DNA of 35,402 nucleotides from Nemertoderma westbladi. Taxonomy: Eukaryota; Xenacoelomorpha; Nemertodermatida; Nemertodermatidae. A program made the translations under genes and the position numbers. The notes under the pieces were generated by a model. It saw only the letters and a list, made by a program, of their open reading frames with translations, ran no database searches and was not told the origin of the DNA. The stretch covers positions 1-35,402 of the forward strand of contig JAUCBJ010005343.1 in assembly GCA_032718475.1 (NCBI GenBank), read 5' to 3'. Within the stretch, counting starts at the first letter, position 1, and each line of letters opens with the position of its first letter. Of the stretch, positions 18,501-29,500 are shown piece after piece.

Positions 18501-19984
18501 GCGCGAGGCGTATAATATAGTAGCAGACGTTGTGCGGGAAAGCCCGAAGCTATATGTTTGTAAAGTGGGGTCACATTCATTCTGCTCGAAAGCCACCGCC
18601 GCAGTCAAATTCTACTTGAGAAGTTTATAAACTTTTTACAGACTATATAATAGGAGTTCACTTCAGGCTGTTTCGTAAAACAGAACAATATGTTCGATCT
18701 CTTGTATTCTGGTGAAATGCAAAGAAAAGCCGTAAAGCTACACATTAATTATTATGAACTGATCTCGGGGTCTTAACCTCGAATGATAAGTTCATTTTAC
18801 CGAAAATATATATTTATCTTATATTGGTGCAACAGGACTAGGCCTATAATATCAATCACATCACGTGTGAGCTGTTATTATCCGGATAGTTAATTTTTCT
18901 TTTTTAAAATTACGCGATTTCAAAATAATAACAAACACCTCGTAAACACACCTTCACATATTCTTGTTACTCTTTACTACACAAGCATCAGTTAAACGTG
19001 ACATTCTTCCTTCAAATTTTAATCTACAAACAATTGAAATTATTTAACTGAAAACCAGTCTTAACAACTTGAAACAAATTGGATGCTTTCGGTTAGAATA
19101 CAGAATATATTTGATATCATCAAATATCAGCTCTTATTATCGGCTTCATTTATTAGTAACCTGTGTCCTCATATTAATTTATCTATCCATTTAATCGAAA
19201 TTCCCTCCTATCTATATATATTCCAAAAGGCGTTGTCACGTGAAACGCTTTTCGGCAGGGAATGTGCGTGCACACAGATTGTTGCCCACGAGACACATAG
19301 TCCAGTGTAACTCGGCTGAGCTGGATTATATTGGATTGCTCAGATTTACTAGGGCGAACCCTCCCCCCCCCCCCCCCCCCCCCTCCGGGACTATGTTTAT
19401 CGCTCAATCAGCTGCTAGTATATCTTTGCCAGGAGTGCCTGTGGGGTTGGGGGCACACTAACACTATTGCTGCGCTGCCGTTCCATTCTTCCTGGCTTGA
19501 AGGCAGAAATGGGTGCTGATCCGCGGACCGGCTTCTCTTTACCCACCCCACTCGCGTTGGATTGGCCCGTTAGCCACACCCACAAGCTCGGAGAGATTCA
19601 TCTCGCGTTTGTTATTCATACGGGGGTTTGGGGCTGGCTGCCGGAATGGTTCGGACGGCTGACCTCTGGGCACACACTGCTTTACTCTCTACCCCCCCCC
19701 CCCCCCCCCCCCCTACCTGTGCGGTGGGTGGGGTGTGTACTAATGTTATGAGTATCAATGGTATATATTGAATTGTTGAAGCCTTTGACAGGATAGGTTA
19801 TGGATTATGGAATCCTTTATAGTTTGCAGTGATGATGTATTAATATTTGTTGCTGGCGGATTTGCTCAGATATACGAATTCCATTTTTAAATAATGGCCT
19901 GAATCATCTACCTTTTACAGGGAAACTTTTATCTGTCTGCCGTCTCAAGAGGAATATAGTTCTAATGACGTCGGCCGATCTCTC
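18501..19984 (+). other. intron 1 spacer; GC-rich patch with two C runs
   Basis: No exon recognised. C homopolymers occur at 19363-19383 and 19692-19713 and bracket a GC-richer patch (about 19385-19690) with CCACCCCAC, GGATTGGC and CCACACCCAC words. The Pro-rich ORFs here are translations of the C runs. Confidence 0.4.
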
Positions 19985-20130
19985 ATCCTCATCCATTCCT
20001 AGCGGAAAATCGACTCTGATTACGAACAGAAGTTGAACTGTATCCTGTTCTATTGACTCCTTTCCCCCAGCCTTAATTTATAATTAACATTGTCAATGCG
20101 CCAAGACGAGCTATTAATACGCTGATGTTA
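19985..20130 (+). mobile_element. degenerate family A copy 4
   Basis: Weak ordered similarity to copy 1: CATCCATTCCTAGCGGAAAATCGAC, CTCTGATTA, CCTGTTCTA, CTCCTTTCCC, TTAATTTATAATTAACATTG and GCGCCAAGACG. The ends are not defined. Confidence 0.45.
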
Positions 20131-21694
20131 GGGCAGATTGTTAGGGAAGATGAGATACTCGTCTTCTTCACGTTTCTGTTACAGTTACGTTATCTTAGAT
20201 TTAGATTCGTTGCAGATCTGCTGTATCGAACCAAAATAATCCACTAATTGGTATCATATCATGAATGACGAGAGTTTTGTTGTAGTATTGGGATATATTA
20301 CATTGGCGAAAATATACATTGACTAAAAAGCTAAGAATGACTGACACAGTCATTAAATTGAATCAGCCAGAATTTAAATGGGCGTTATGTTTACCATTTT
20401 GTGGCATCTGTGCCATATCTTATTCGCGCCTTGTACACGTACTGTATTTGAAACAGCATGTAACTAATTGATTTTAGTTACCATGTCATCATAGGTTGCG
20501 GAATTATTGGGGAGTGTCTCTATGGTGGAGACGGTCCATTCCGAATTATGGAATTTATTGGGGTTGTATCTTGAATAAAATGCGTTTGTAAATTACCAAA
20601 ATGCGATGTTGATTCGAATGGTTACCTAAAAGTAACTAATGCAATCCAACTTACTCACTATTTTTGGAATTTCGGAGTGTTTTTATTGGTTATTTGATTT
20701 TATTTTATTTGGTACTTACAAATGAAAATTATCCAATTGTCTCCAGATATTCTGCCATTTTATTGAGATTTGGATTGTACGAGTTTTTATTTACACAAAC
20801 GTGGTTTTATTTCCTTTGAATATCGGTATCCCATGTTATCCCAAACTAGACTGTCATGTTAATCTGCAAATAGCACGTCCGTATGACCGACATATGAGGA
20901 GGATAATTATTTAATTCAGAAAATAAACTTGTCTTTTTCCTTATTATATTTATTTTGAGTAGCCGCTGTTTGATTGAATAGTTTAGGAAGGAACTTACAT
21001 TAGACGATATTATCTTCGTTTCTTGAATAGAATACGTCAAGTGAAGTCTCTTAGGGTATGAAAGAATTCTTCCTCCGTAATCATTATTGATGTGGAGGCG
21101 CTATAACTTTGACAACTACATCATATTTGACAAGTGAACTCATGTGTAGTAAGAACGTAGCAAATTCACTTACCAAATGAATCCTGGAAAATTTTGATGA
21201 TTTGGGTGTAACTCTTCTGACTTTGAGTGATTAAGTTATGCGATCGCTAGGTTGTTGCCGAGGTAATTATTGTGGATAATTAATTACAAGTGGACTGCGA
21301 AGTCCCACCCAAACCAGTACAGGAATGCTCGTTCAGTCGTTCATTGCTGAATTAGTTTTGGGTACAAATTAACTGTGGGTTGCATGGTGGGGATAATGTA
21401 TCTCTAGGAATGGGAGGACCCCACACACCCCTCCAACCCCACCCACACATACTCCCAGTGGTTGGTGATGATATAACTCCCTCATCCTGCGTTGTCGGTA
21501 TCCTATAATTGATACACAGCAGGCAGTGAGTGATAGGGAACTCATTCAATTATAATTCCATTCATTGGAAGAAGTTGTTCTTTATATAATATGTTTATAA
21601 TTTATATAGTTGCCGTTTGGTTGTTTGGATCCCCAAACTATTAAATCCGCTTATAATAATTATTGTAAAATAATTTATTTTTGTTTATTTTCAG
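20131..21694 (+). other. end of RGS intron 1, nothing recognised
   Basis: AT-rich. GGAATTATTGGGG and GGAATTTATTGGGG form a short direct repeat around 20499-20563, with a GTCTC/GAGAC hairpin between them. The intron ends in a pyrimidine tract and TTTTCAG at 21694. Confidence 0.4.
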
Positions 21695-21791
21695 ACTGAA
21701 ATGTTGATCGAGAAAATGCAGGATGAAAGTAACGGTATAGCCGTAAAGACTGCTAAGAGCTTTATGTCTAAGGTTCCTAGTGTGTTTACAG
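21695..21791 (+). CDS. RGS7: R7-family RGS protein, exon 2 (start of DEP domain)
   Basis: After acceptor TTTTCAG the exon reads TEMLIEKMQDESNG, continues through VKTAKSFMSKVPSVFTG and ends at donor G|GTAAGC in phase 1. This is the conserved opening of the DEP domain of RGS6/RGS7. The landmarks MQDE-NGI, the basic VKT/RT-KSF helix and SK-PSVF-G all align with the vertebrate pattern. The R7 DEP domain binds the membrane anchors R7BP and R9AP and helps place the GAP complex at the plasma membrane. The phase-1 junction splits the Gly codon before SDLVQW in exon 3, as expected for this family. Confidence 0.93.
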
Positions 21792-21904
21792 GTAAGCCAC
21801 ATAGTTTGGCCGTTAGGCCAGGGATTGCGCACAAAGACTTATTACGACTTATTTACAGTGTGGTCCCCCCCAGAACTTTACTCCCCAGAGGAAACTCCAG
21901 TACT

Positions 21905-22067
21905 CATTTAGCTACCACTTAAGGATGCAAGGCAGAGAGAGATTTGCCCTGGCTAGTCCCTTCAAAGCATTCGTGCCGAAACGAAAACTGCCCTGGCCCA
22001 TGTGAGGATCGAACCCACGACCTACGGGAGATGTGAATTTAATGCAACGACTACGCCAAGGTGGGAC
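21905..22067 (-). mobile_element. tRNA-derived SINE, antisense to RGS
   Basis: Read on the minus strand, it begins CGGTCCCACCTTGGCGTAGT at 22069, with an A-box-like TTGGCGTAGTCG (about 22050-22061) and a B box GGGTTCGATCC (22006-22016). CACATGGGCC follows and pairs partly with GGTCCCAC as an acceptor-like stem. A tRNA-unrelated body continues to about 21905. The spacing fits a tRNA-type pol III promoter. Target duplications were not identified, so the 3' end is approximate. Confidence 0.7.
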
Positions 22068-22729
22068 CGTGAGAAGAATACAAACCCATTGACAAACCCA
22101 AAACATCCTCCTTAAAGTCAAGAGAACCAGGGTGTAGTATTGTAAAATACAATAATATTACACTACAAACCTTTTAACGGGGTACTTACAGACTGTTCTT
22201 TATCTTATTTTATTGTAAAACGTAACATTGCTAACACCGTATTTATTTATTGTATAACTCGCTGTTACAGTAGTATATATATATTACATTTTATATAGCT
22301 CATTGCTGTTTCATCATGTGTGAATTAAATCTTGTAAATAATTTCTCAGTGTCATGGGTTACATGTCGTCATGGGTTACATGTCGTCATGGGTTACATAT
22401 GGATTGTCACTGTATGGACTATGGCAACCATACAAACACAGCAAAATTTCAAATAATAGCTACACATACTATACAGTGTACACACCGGTACCGGAAAAAT
22501 TAAAATCCCAATAACTTTTGGCTGTGTAATTTAAGTTTTTTCAAAGTTAACTTCAAACATTCTCTAGATTTAAATTATAAAAACGGATTTATACTTTCTT
22601 CTATAAATAGCCTTCTTCACTGTTATTTTAGAATAAAACATACTGTACATGTAATGCGCAGTTCTGCCATCGTTTCTTATTTCGAAATATAACCTTGTAC
22701 CGTACCGGTACTTACAGTAGCCGAAGATG
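22068..22729 (+). other. intron 2 spacer
   Basis: AT-rich with no exon recognised, apart from a small tandem repeat at 22351-22398. TACCGGTA occurs at 22703-22710 just before the LINE remains. Confidence 0.4.
22351..22398 (+). repeat. 17-bp unit, about three copies
   Basis: GTCATGGGTTACATGTC at 22351-22367 and 22368-22384, with a third partial copy to 22398. Confidence 0.9.
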
Positions 22730-25114
22730 TCCAAAAAGACATTGATTAAGCGCAGTATGAGACACGCCTTTCAAACTCGAGATCGATGAAACACTTATTC
22801 TAAATACTTTAAAAGTCTCCGCAGATCATCACAGCTACCCCCAGTTTTGCATTACAGAAATCACATTGCCTCTACGGAAATTGAACAAGCTGAGCTTTTT
22901 AATGAATTTTTCCAATCTGTCTTTAAAACACCTCGACTACCTACTAGCAAGGTCTCCCCTCCAATTGATATTGTTGATCCCCCAAACTTCGCAACGTCCA
23001 GCAACTATGATGTTTCCGGTAGAGACCGTGGAGAATATTCTGTCCGCTCTTGATGTTACTAAATCCCGTGGACCAGATAATATCCCGCCTGGGTTTCTTA
23101 AATCGTTAGCGAAAGTCCTTGCACCTTCTTTGTCTACAATATTTAAAATACTGAAAAAAGTCAACTATTTTCCGATTGTGTGGAAACATGCGTTAGTAAA
23201 TCCCCAACATAAAAATGGGAGTAAAATGAAAATAATTTTGTACCGCCCGATTTCACTTCTCGCAATCCCAGGGAAAGTATTCCAACGGTGTATATTCATT
23301 GCGGTATATGAACAGGTGAGGGGGCGACTACACAACGCCTAACATGGCTTTAGAAAATGTAGATCAACAATCACACAACTTCTTATTTTTTTGGATAATG
23401 TATACAAAGGTATGGATGATGGACAGTTGGCGGTGGAGACATTTTACTTAGATTTTCAAAAAGCATTTGACTCAGTTAGCCACGAATCCCTACTTAAAAA
23501 GTTATGGAGAATAGGAGTACGAGGAAATCTTTGGTATATTATTCGTAGTTATTTGTTTTGAAGAACACAATCTGTAAGGGTATAGGTAAGGCGACATCCA
23601 CCGCTAGAGACGTAGCTAGTGGCATGGCACAGGGATCCCTCTTGGGACCCCTCCCCTGCTTTTCCTCATCGAGGATAACGACCTCCCAGAAGTCTGTGGT
23701 GTCAGCATCCCTTATCTTCTCGCAGATGACTGTAAATTAATGTCAATATCACCGATAAACACCCAACTCGATAGTGATCAACTTGTTACAAGGGGTCTGG
23801 AAGCCGGGTTAGAATTCAATAAGTCGTGTAAGCAGATAGTATTTCATGGGGATTGATAAAGAAAAAGATTTGGGAATAACAATTTCGTCTAATTTGTCCT
23901 GGACGGCGCATATAAAGGAGAAATGTAAAAAGGGAAATAATGTATTTCAATTAATCCGAAGAAACTGTGCAGCAACACTTCCTATTCTGGCAAAGTTGAA
24001 TTTGTATAAATCCATGGTGTTACCCATAATTCTATATGGGTCGGCCTGCTGGTATCCAAACAAAACTGATTCCCACCTGGTAGAAATCATCCAACGCAGA
24101 AGTACAATTTGGATATTAGGCAGTGATGAGTTATACATACAAAGAAAGACTATTAAAACTAAATGTACTCCTAATATCTTTATACCTCCAATTATGTGAC
24201 TTTCTAACAATATCAAAAGTAATAAATATGACATCGACTGGACGCAGCACATCAAAATAAAGACGCACAATCGGGACAGGAATACTCGTAGTACAAATCA
24301 CCTTACATTCGATATATCGCAACCACGGAAATGCATTTCGAAGCAAAATTTTTGGTATCGTGCGCCGCTTCTAGCTAATAAGTTTCCATCGCCAACTGAA
24401 TTTTTTAACCATATTATTACTATTCTGGCGACACTTCCATAAACGATATGACGTAGATATAAATTGTACATGGAGATTAAACTGTGATTGTGTCCAAATG
24501 AATTGTAATTTGTGTCTCCCGAATCTTGATGACCTACTCAACCCATAATCATAACGCCTATAACTTAGACCTACATATATTTATTGCCCTATTATTGATT
24601 GTTATTTTATGTAATTCATTAATCATTTTAAGTAAATACTGTACAGTACATAATTTTAATGCAATCGTTTTACTTAGAAACTGTTTGTTATTATTATGAA
24701 TTTTACTGTATAGCTAAGCCATTTTAAATACAAGCACGTTGTCACAATTTTATTGTATTGTTCTGTTATTTTTATGAAATTTTATTGAATTGGCCTACTG
24801 TACGTGTAATATTACTTAATTTTATTGCATAGCCAATACACTTTACTGTATGATTTATACAATGAGATATTGCATGACCTTTTATTTGTTTAACATTTTC
24901 AGTAAATAGTTTACATAAATAATGTAAGCTATTCTAGACATGTGTTGTACCGGTATTGTACAATATAAACTATTACAATCTTAATATATAGGGCCTGTTG
25001 TATAAATACAATACTGTAAGATAATATTTTAGATAAATTTGTGCGTTGTAAACTCACTAGAGGGCGACCCCGTCACGTTACCGTGTAAATCCATTTTAAT
25101 AATAATAATAATAA
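22730..25114 (+). mobile_element. decayed LINE copy with (TAA)n 3' tail
   Basis: A reverse-transcriptase-bearing stretch (about 22790-24540) is followed by an AT-rich, non-coding segment and a (TAA)n tract at 25097-25114, the kind of short microsatellite that ends CR1/Jockey-like LINEs. Assigning everything to one copy is an inference: the 5' boundary and target duplications were not found. Orientation is the same as the RGS gene, inside its intron 2. Confidence 0.6.
22790..24540 (+). pseudogene. LINE reverse transcriptase, multiply disrupted
   Basis: Conserved reverse-transcriptase blocks occur in order but in changing frames with stops. FKSLRRSSQLPPVLHY and AELFNEFFQSVF lie at 22805-22925. 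KSRGPDNIPPGFLKSL is near 23062. WKHALVNPQHKNGS and YRPISLLAIPGKVFQ run to about 23290. LDFQKAFDSVSHESLL (motif A) is near 23450. RTQSV, TSTARDVASGMAQGSLLGP (motif B) is at 23565-23650, and LLADDCKL, motif C in place of YADD, near 23717. A thumb region with LPIILYGSACW (about 24022) follows. Frame changes occur near 22930, 23650-23700, 23830 and 24420, with stops at 23341 and 23559. The C-terminal end has a Cys-rich CTWRLNCDCVQMNCNLCLPN (about 24460-24520). The motif set suggests the CR1/Jockey side of LINEs. It is not functional. Confidence 0.8.
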
Positions 25115-25364
25115 CATCTGATATCCTCATGAATTTATTCGCTTTCTACCACACAATCTCATTGTATTAATTCATTCATTCCCATTGTTTTCCATTTCTA
25201 TTTGAATATAAATTCGAATTGATAATCTCTATTGAAGCGAAATATTGTTTAAATTATAAATAATTAAAAAATCTAATTCAAATATCGGCAACCCAGTAAA
25301 GTCGGGAGTTCATCTTCATTTATTTTCACTTTATTAATAACTTTATTACTCAATATGTATTTAG
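25115..25364 (+). other. end of RGS intron 2
   Basis: AT-rich sequence without features, ending in acceptor TATTTAG at 25364. Confidence 0.6.
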
Positions 25365-25522
25365 GGTCCGATTTGGTTCAGTGGATGATGAAGAACCTCA
25401 CCATAGATGATCTGGCGGAGGCAGTCAACCTCGCCTCTTTAATAGCCTCTTACGGTTATCTCTTCCCCATAGACGATCACAATCTTGCCGTGAAGCCAGA
25501 CGGGACCTTCTATAGATTTCAG
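25365..25522 (+). CDS. RGS7: R7-family RGS protein, exon 3 (DEP domain core)
   Basis: Encodes, after completing the split Gly codon, [20 protein letters not shown], then [22 protein letters not shown] and [10 protein letters not shown], to donor CAG|GTTTGT in phase 0. This is the core of the DEP fold: the SDLVQWM helix, the ASLIA..GYLFPI segment and the closing DGTFYRFQ strand are diagnostic of R7 RGS proteins. The 53-codon length and both junction phases fit the exon structure expected for this family. The domain directs membrane targeting through R7BP-type anchors. Among R7 members the wording is closest to RGS6/RGS7 by eye, but invertebrates often have one gene ancestral to both. Confidence 0.95.
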
Positions 25523-26174
25523 GTTTGTTGCTAAAACAGACAGAAATTTGAGTGGCTTTCAGGATTGTTAGTAAAACAGATGTTTCAAACAAAAATTTCA
25601 TACATAAATGGTCGGCCGAACTATGATGGTGCAATGCTGGAAATCCAGAAACATAAGCACCCCAACACCAACAGTGAGGTGCAACATAATTATTGTAGAA
25701 CACCTCATAACATTAGGCATATCGAACATTGTGGTGCAACTAGCGCTACATTCCTGGAGAGGTTTCAATTCTGATTAACATACAGAATTGATTTGTTTCA
25801 AAGTTGATTATTCAAGTCCACTCGCACCCATGTACAGAAGGTAACTCGATATGCCTATGGCAAATACTTCATCAGCATCTTCTAAGAAGTAGAGCAAAAC
25901 GCTAGACCAGAGACAGAATGTTACATGGTTGTAGTTGACATTAGTTTTTCGCCAAAAAGATCGTCAAAATGTACTAAAAAATGTCATTACCTAATACCTA
26001 ATGTTATATTCTAAATCGCCTTGCACCGAATTATCAATTCCGTGTGACAAAAAAACATTCACATTTCCTTCATTAACTCAATTGTAGACACATGATAAAC
26101 AATTCATGCCAAATTCGCAATTCTAATCCACCAACTATTGTTTTATGTTGAAAAATTACTTATTTTTATTTCAG
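25523..26174 (+). other. RGS intron 3 (652 bp)
   Basis: The only short intron seen in this gene. No repeats or other genes recognised; the acceptor is TATTTCAG at 26174. The ORF at 25565-25774 has no domain. Confidence 0.7.
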
Positions 26175-26368
26175 ACTCCCTATTTTTGGCCCTCTAAGTG
26201 CTGGGAACCAGAGAACACAGACTATGCAGTTTACCTGTGTAAACGAACTATGCTTAATAAGAACCGTCTGGAACTCACTGACTACGAAGCAGAAAATCTC
26301 GCCAGGTTACAGAAAATGTTCTCTCGAAATTGGGAGTATATATTTATGCAAGCGGAAAGTCAAGCCAA
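26175..26368 (+). CDS. RGS7: R7-family RGS protein, exon 4 (end of DEP, start of DHEX)
   Basis: Begins [20 protein letters not shown] and continues [40 protein letters not shown] and ESQA, to a donor AA|GTAAGT in phase 2. The [20 protein letters not shown] block and the YEAE-LARLQ...W-FIFMQAE helix are very highly conserved in RGS6/RGS7. They form the end of DEP and the DHEX (R7H) helical region, which packs against DEP and contributes to anchor and orphan-receptor binding. Exon 4 ends at about residue 186. The following exons (rest of DHEX, GGL, RGS) are absent from the remaining 9 kb and probably lie past the right edge. Confidence 0.96.
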
Positions 26369-26374
26369 GTAAGT

Positions 26375-26528
26375 TTCTTAATTATTAGTAATAATAATTT
26401 ATGGTTTTTTTAATTATATTTTAATATTGGCATCAAATTCGCATCTAATTAAATAATATCGATGTTTATAAATCCCGCCTAAAATATCTGGCTAATCTAC
26501 TTGGAGATTTGTTTGGCCTACCCCTACA
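26375..26528 (+). other. start of RGS intron 4
   Basis: About 150 bp of unique AT-rich sequence between the exon 4 donor and the first unit of the 22-bp array. Confidence 0.7.
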
Positions 26529-29500
26529 GGTTGGTGTGTTTAGGGAACCATGTTGGTGGGTTTAGGGAACCATATTGGTGGGTTTAGGGAACCATGTTGG
26601 TGGGTTTAGGGAACCATGTTGGTGGGTTTAGGTAACCATGTTGGTGGGTTTAGGGAACCATGTTGGTGGGTTTAGGGAACCATGTTGGTGGGTTTAGGGA
26701 ACCATGTTGGTGGGTTTAGGGAACCATGTTGGTGGGTTTAGGGAACCATGTTGGTGAGTTTAGGGAACCATGTTGGTGGGTTTAGGTAACCATGTTGGTG
26801 GGTTTAGGGAACCATGTTGGTGGGTTTAGGGAACCATGTTGGTGGGTTTAGGGAACCATGTTGGTGGGTTAGGGAACCATGTTGGTGGGTTTAGGGAACC
26901 ATGTTGGTGGGTTTAGGGAACCATGTTGGTGGGTTTAGGGAACCATGTTGGTGGGTTTAGGGAACCATGTTGGTGGGTTTAGGGAACCATGTTGGTGGGT
27001 TTAGGGAACCATGTTGGTGGGTTTAGGTAACCATGTTGGTGGGTTTAGGTAACCATGTTGGTGGGTTTAGGTAACCATGTTGGTGGGTTTAGGGAACCAT
27101 GTTGGTGGGTTTAGGGAACCATGTTGGTGGGTTTAGGGAACCATGTTGGTGGGTTTAGGGAACCATGTTGGTGGGTTTAGGGAACCATTTTGGTGGGTTT
27201 AGGGAACAATGTTGGTGGGTTTAGGTAACCATGTTGGTGGGTTTAGGTAACCATGTTGGTGGGTTTAGGGAACCATGTTGGTGGGTTTAGGGAACCATGT
27301 TGGTGGGTTTAGGTAACCATGTTGGTGGGTTTAGGTAACCATGTTGGTGGGTTTAGGTAACCATGTTGGTGGGTTTAGGGAACCATGTTGGTGGGTTTAG
27401 GGAACCATGTTGGTGGGTTTAGGGAACCATGTTGGTGGGTTTAGGGAACCATGTTGGTGGGTTTAGGGAACCATGTTGGTGGGTTTAGGGAACCATTTTG
27501 GTGGGTTTAGGGAACAATGTTGGTGGGTTTAAGTAACCATGTTGGTGGGTTTAGGGAACCATGTTGGTGGGTTTAGGTAACCATAACCATGTTGGTGGGT
27601 TTAGGGAACCATGTTGGTGGGTTTAGGGAACCATGTTGGTGGGTTTAGGTAACCATGTTGGTGGGTTTAGGGAACCATGTTGGTGGGTTTAGGGAACCAT
27701 GTTGGTGGGTTTAGGGAACCATGTTGGTGGGTTAGGGAACCATGTTGGTGGGTTTAGGGAACCATGTTGGTGGGTTTAGGGAACCATGTTGGTGGGTTTA
27801 GGGAACCATGTTGGTGGGTTTAGGGAACCATGTTGGTGAGTTTAGGGAACCATGTTGGTGGGTTTAGGTAACCATGTTGGTGGGTTTAGGGAACCATGTT
27901 GGTGGGTTTAGGGAACCATGTTGGTGGGTTTAGGGAACCATGTTGGTGGGTTAGGGAACCATGTTGGTGGGTTTAGGGAACCATGTTGGTGGGTTTAGGG
28001 AACCATGTTGGTGGGTTTAGGGAACCATGTTGGTGGGTTTAGGTAACCATGTTGGTGGGTTTAGGGAACCATGTTGGTGGGTTTAGGGAACCATGTTGGT
28101 GGGTTTAGGTAACCATGTTGGTGGGTTTAGGTAACCATGTTGGTGGGTTTAGGTAACCATGTTGGTGGGTTTAGGGAACCATGTTGGTGGGTTTAGGGAA
28201 CCATGTTGGTGGGTTTAGGGAACCATGTTGGTGGGTTTAGGGAACCATGTTGGTGGGTTTAGGGAACCATTTTGGTGGGTTTAGGGAACAATGTTGGTGG
28301 GTTTAGGTAACCATGTTGGTGGGTTTAGGTAACCATGTTGGTGGGTTTAGGGAACCATGTTGGTGGGTTTAGGGAACCATGTTGGTGGGTTTAGGTAACC
28401 ATGTTGGTGGGTTTAGGTAACCATGTTGGTGGGTTTAGGTAACCATGTTGGTGGGTTTAGGGAACCATGTTGGTGGGTTTAGGGAACCATGTTGGTGGGT
28501 TTAGGGAACCATGTTGGTGGGTTTAGGGAACCATGTTGGTGGGTTTAGGGAACCATGTTGGTGGGTTTAGGGAACCATTTTGGTGGGTTTAGGGAACAAT
28601 GTTGGTGGGTTTAAGTAACCATGTTGGTGGGTTTAGGGAACCATGTTGGTGGGTTTAGGTAACCATAACCATGTTGGTGGGTTTAGGGAACCATGTTGGT
28701 GGGTTTAGGGAACCATGTTGGTGGGTTTAGGTAACCATGTTGGTGGGTTTAGGGAACCATGTTGGTGGGTTTACGGAACCATGTTGGTGGGTTTAGGGAA
28801 CCATGTTGGTGGGTTTAGGGAACCATGTTATTGGGTTTAGGTAACCATGTTGGTGGGTTTAGGGAACCATGTTGGTGGGTTTAGGGAACCATGTTGGTGG
28901 GTTTAGGTAACCATGTTGGTGGGTTTAGGGAACCATGTTGGTGGGTTTAGGGAACCATGTTGGTGGGTTTAGGGAACCATGTTGGTGGGTTTAGGGAACC
29001 ATGTTGGTGGGTTTAGGTAACCATGTTGGTGGGTTTAGGGAACCATGTTGGTGGGTTTAGGGAACCATTTTGGTGGGTTTAGGTAACCATGTTGGTGGGT
29101 TTAGGTAACCATGTTGGTGGGTTTAGGGAACCATGTTGGTGGGTTTAGGGAACCATGTTGGTGGGTTTAGGGAACCATGTTGGTGGGTTTAGGGAACCAT
29201 GTTGGTGGGTTTAAGGAACCATGTTGGTGGGTTTAGGTAACCATGTTGGTGGGTTTAGGGAACCATGTTGGTGGGTTTAGGGAACCATGTTGGTGGGTTT
29301 AGGTAACCATGTTGGTGGGTTTAGGTAACCATGTTGGTGGGTTTAGGGAACCATGTTGGTGGGTTTAGGGAACAATGTTGGTGGGTTTAAGTAACCATGT
29401 TGGTGGGTTTAGGGAACCATGTTGGTGGGTTTAGGTAACCATAACCATGTTGGTGGGTTTAGGTAACCATGTTGGTGGGTTTAGGGAACCATGTTGGTGG

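Noticed and set aside
19385-19690. Alternative RGS promoter (CACCC and inverted CCAAT words in a GC-rich patch)
   Set aside because: Such short words are common in GC-rich sequence; no following exon could be joined in phase to exon 2.
19240-19751. Proline-rich coding sequence
   Set aside because: The Pro runs are translations of C homopolymers; the three overlapping ORFs share no conserved residues outside them.
22000-22067. Functional tRNA gene on the minus strand
   Set aside because: Same reasoning: tRNA-like head joined to an unrelated body; cloverleaf pairing is incomplete.
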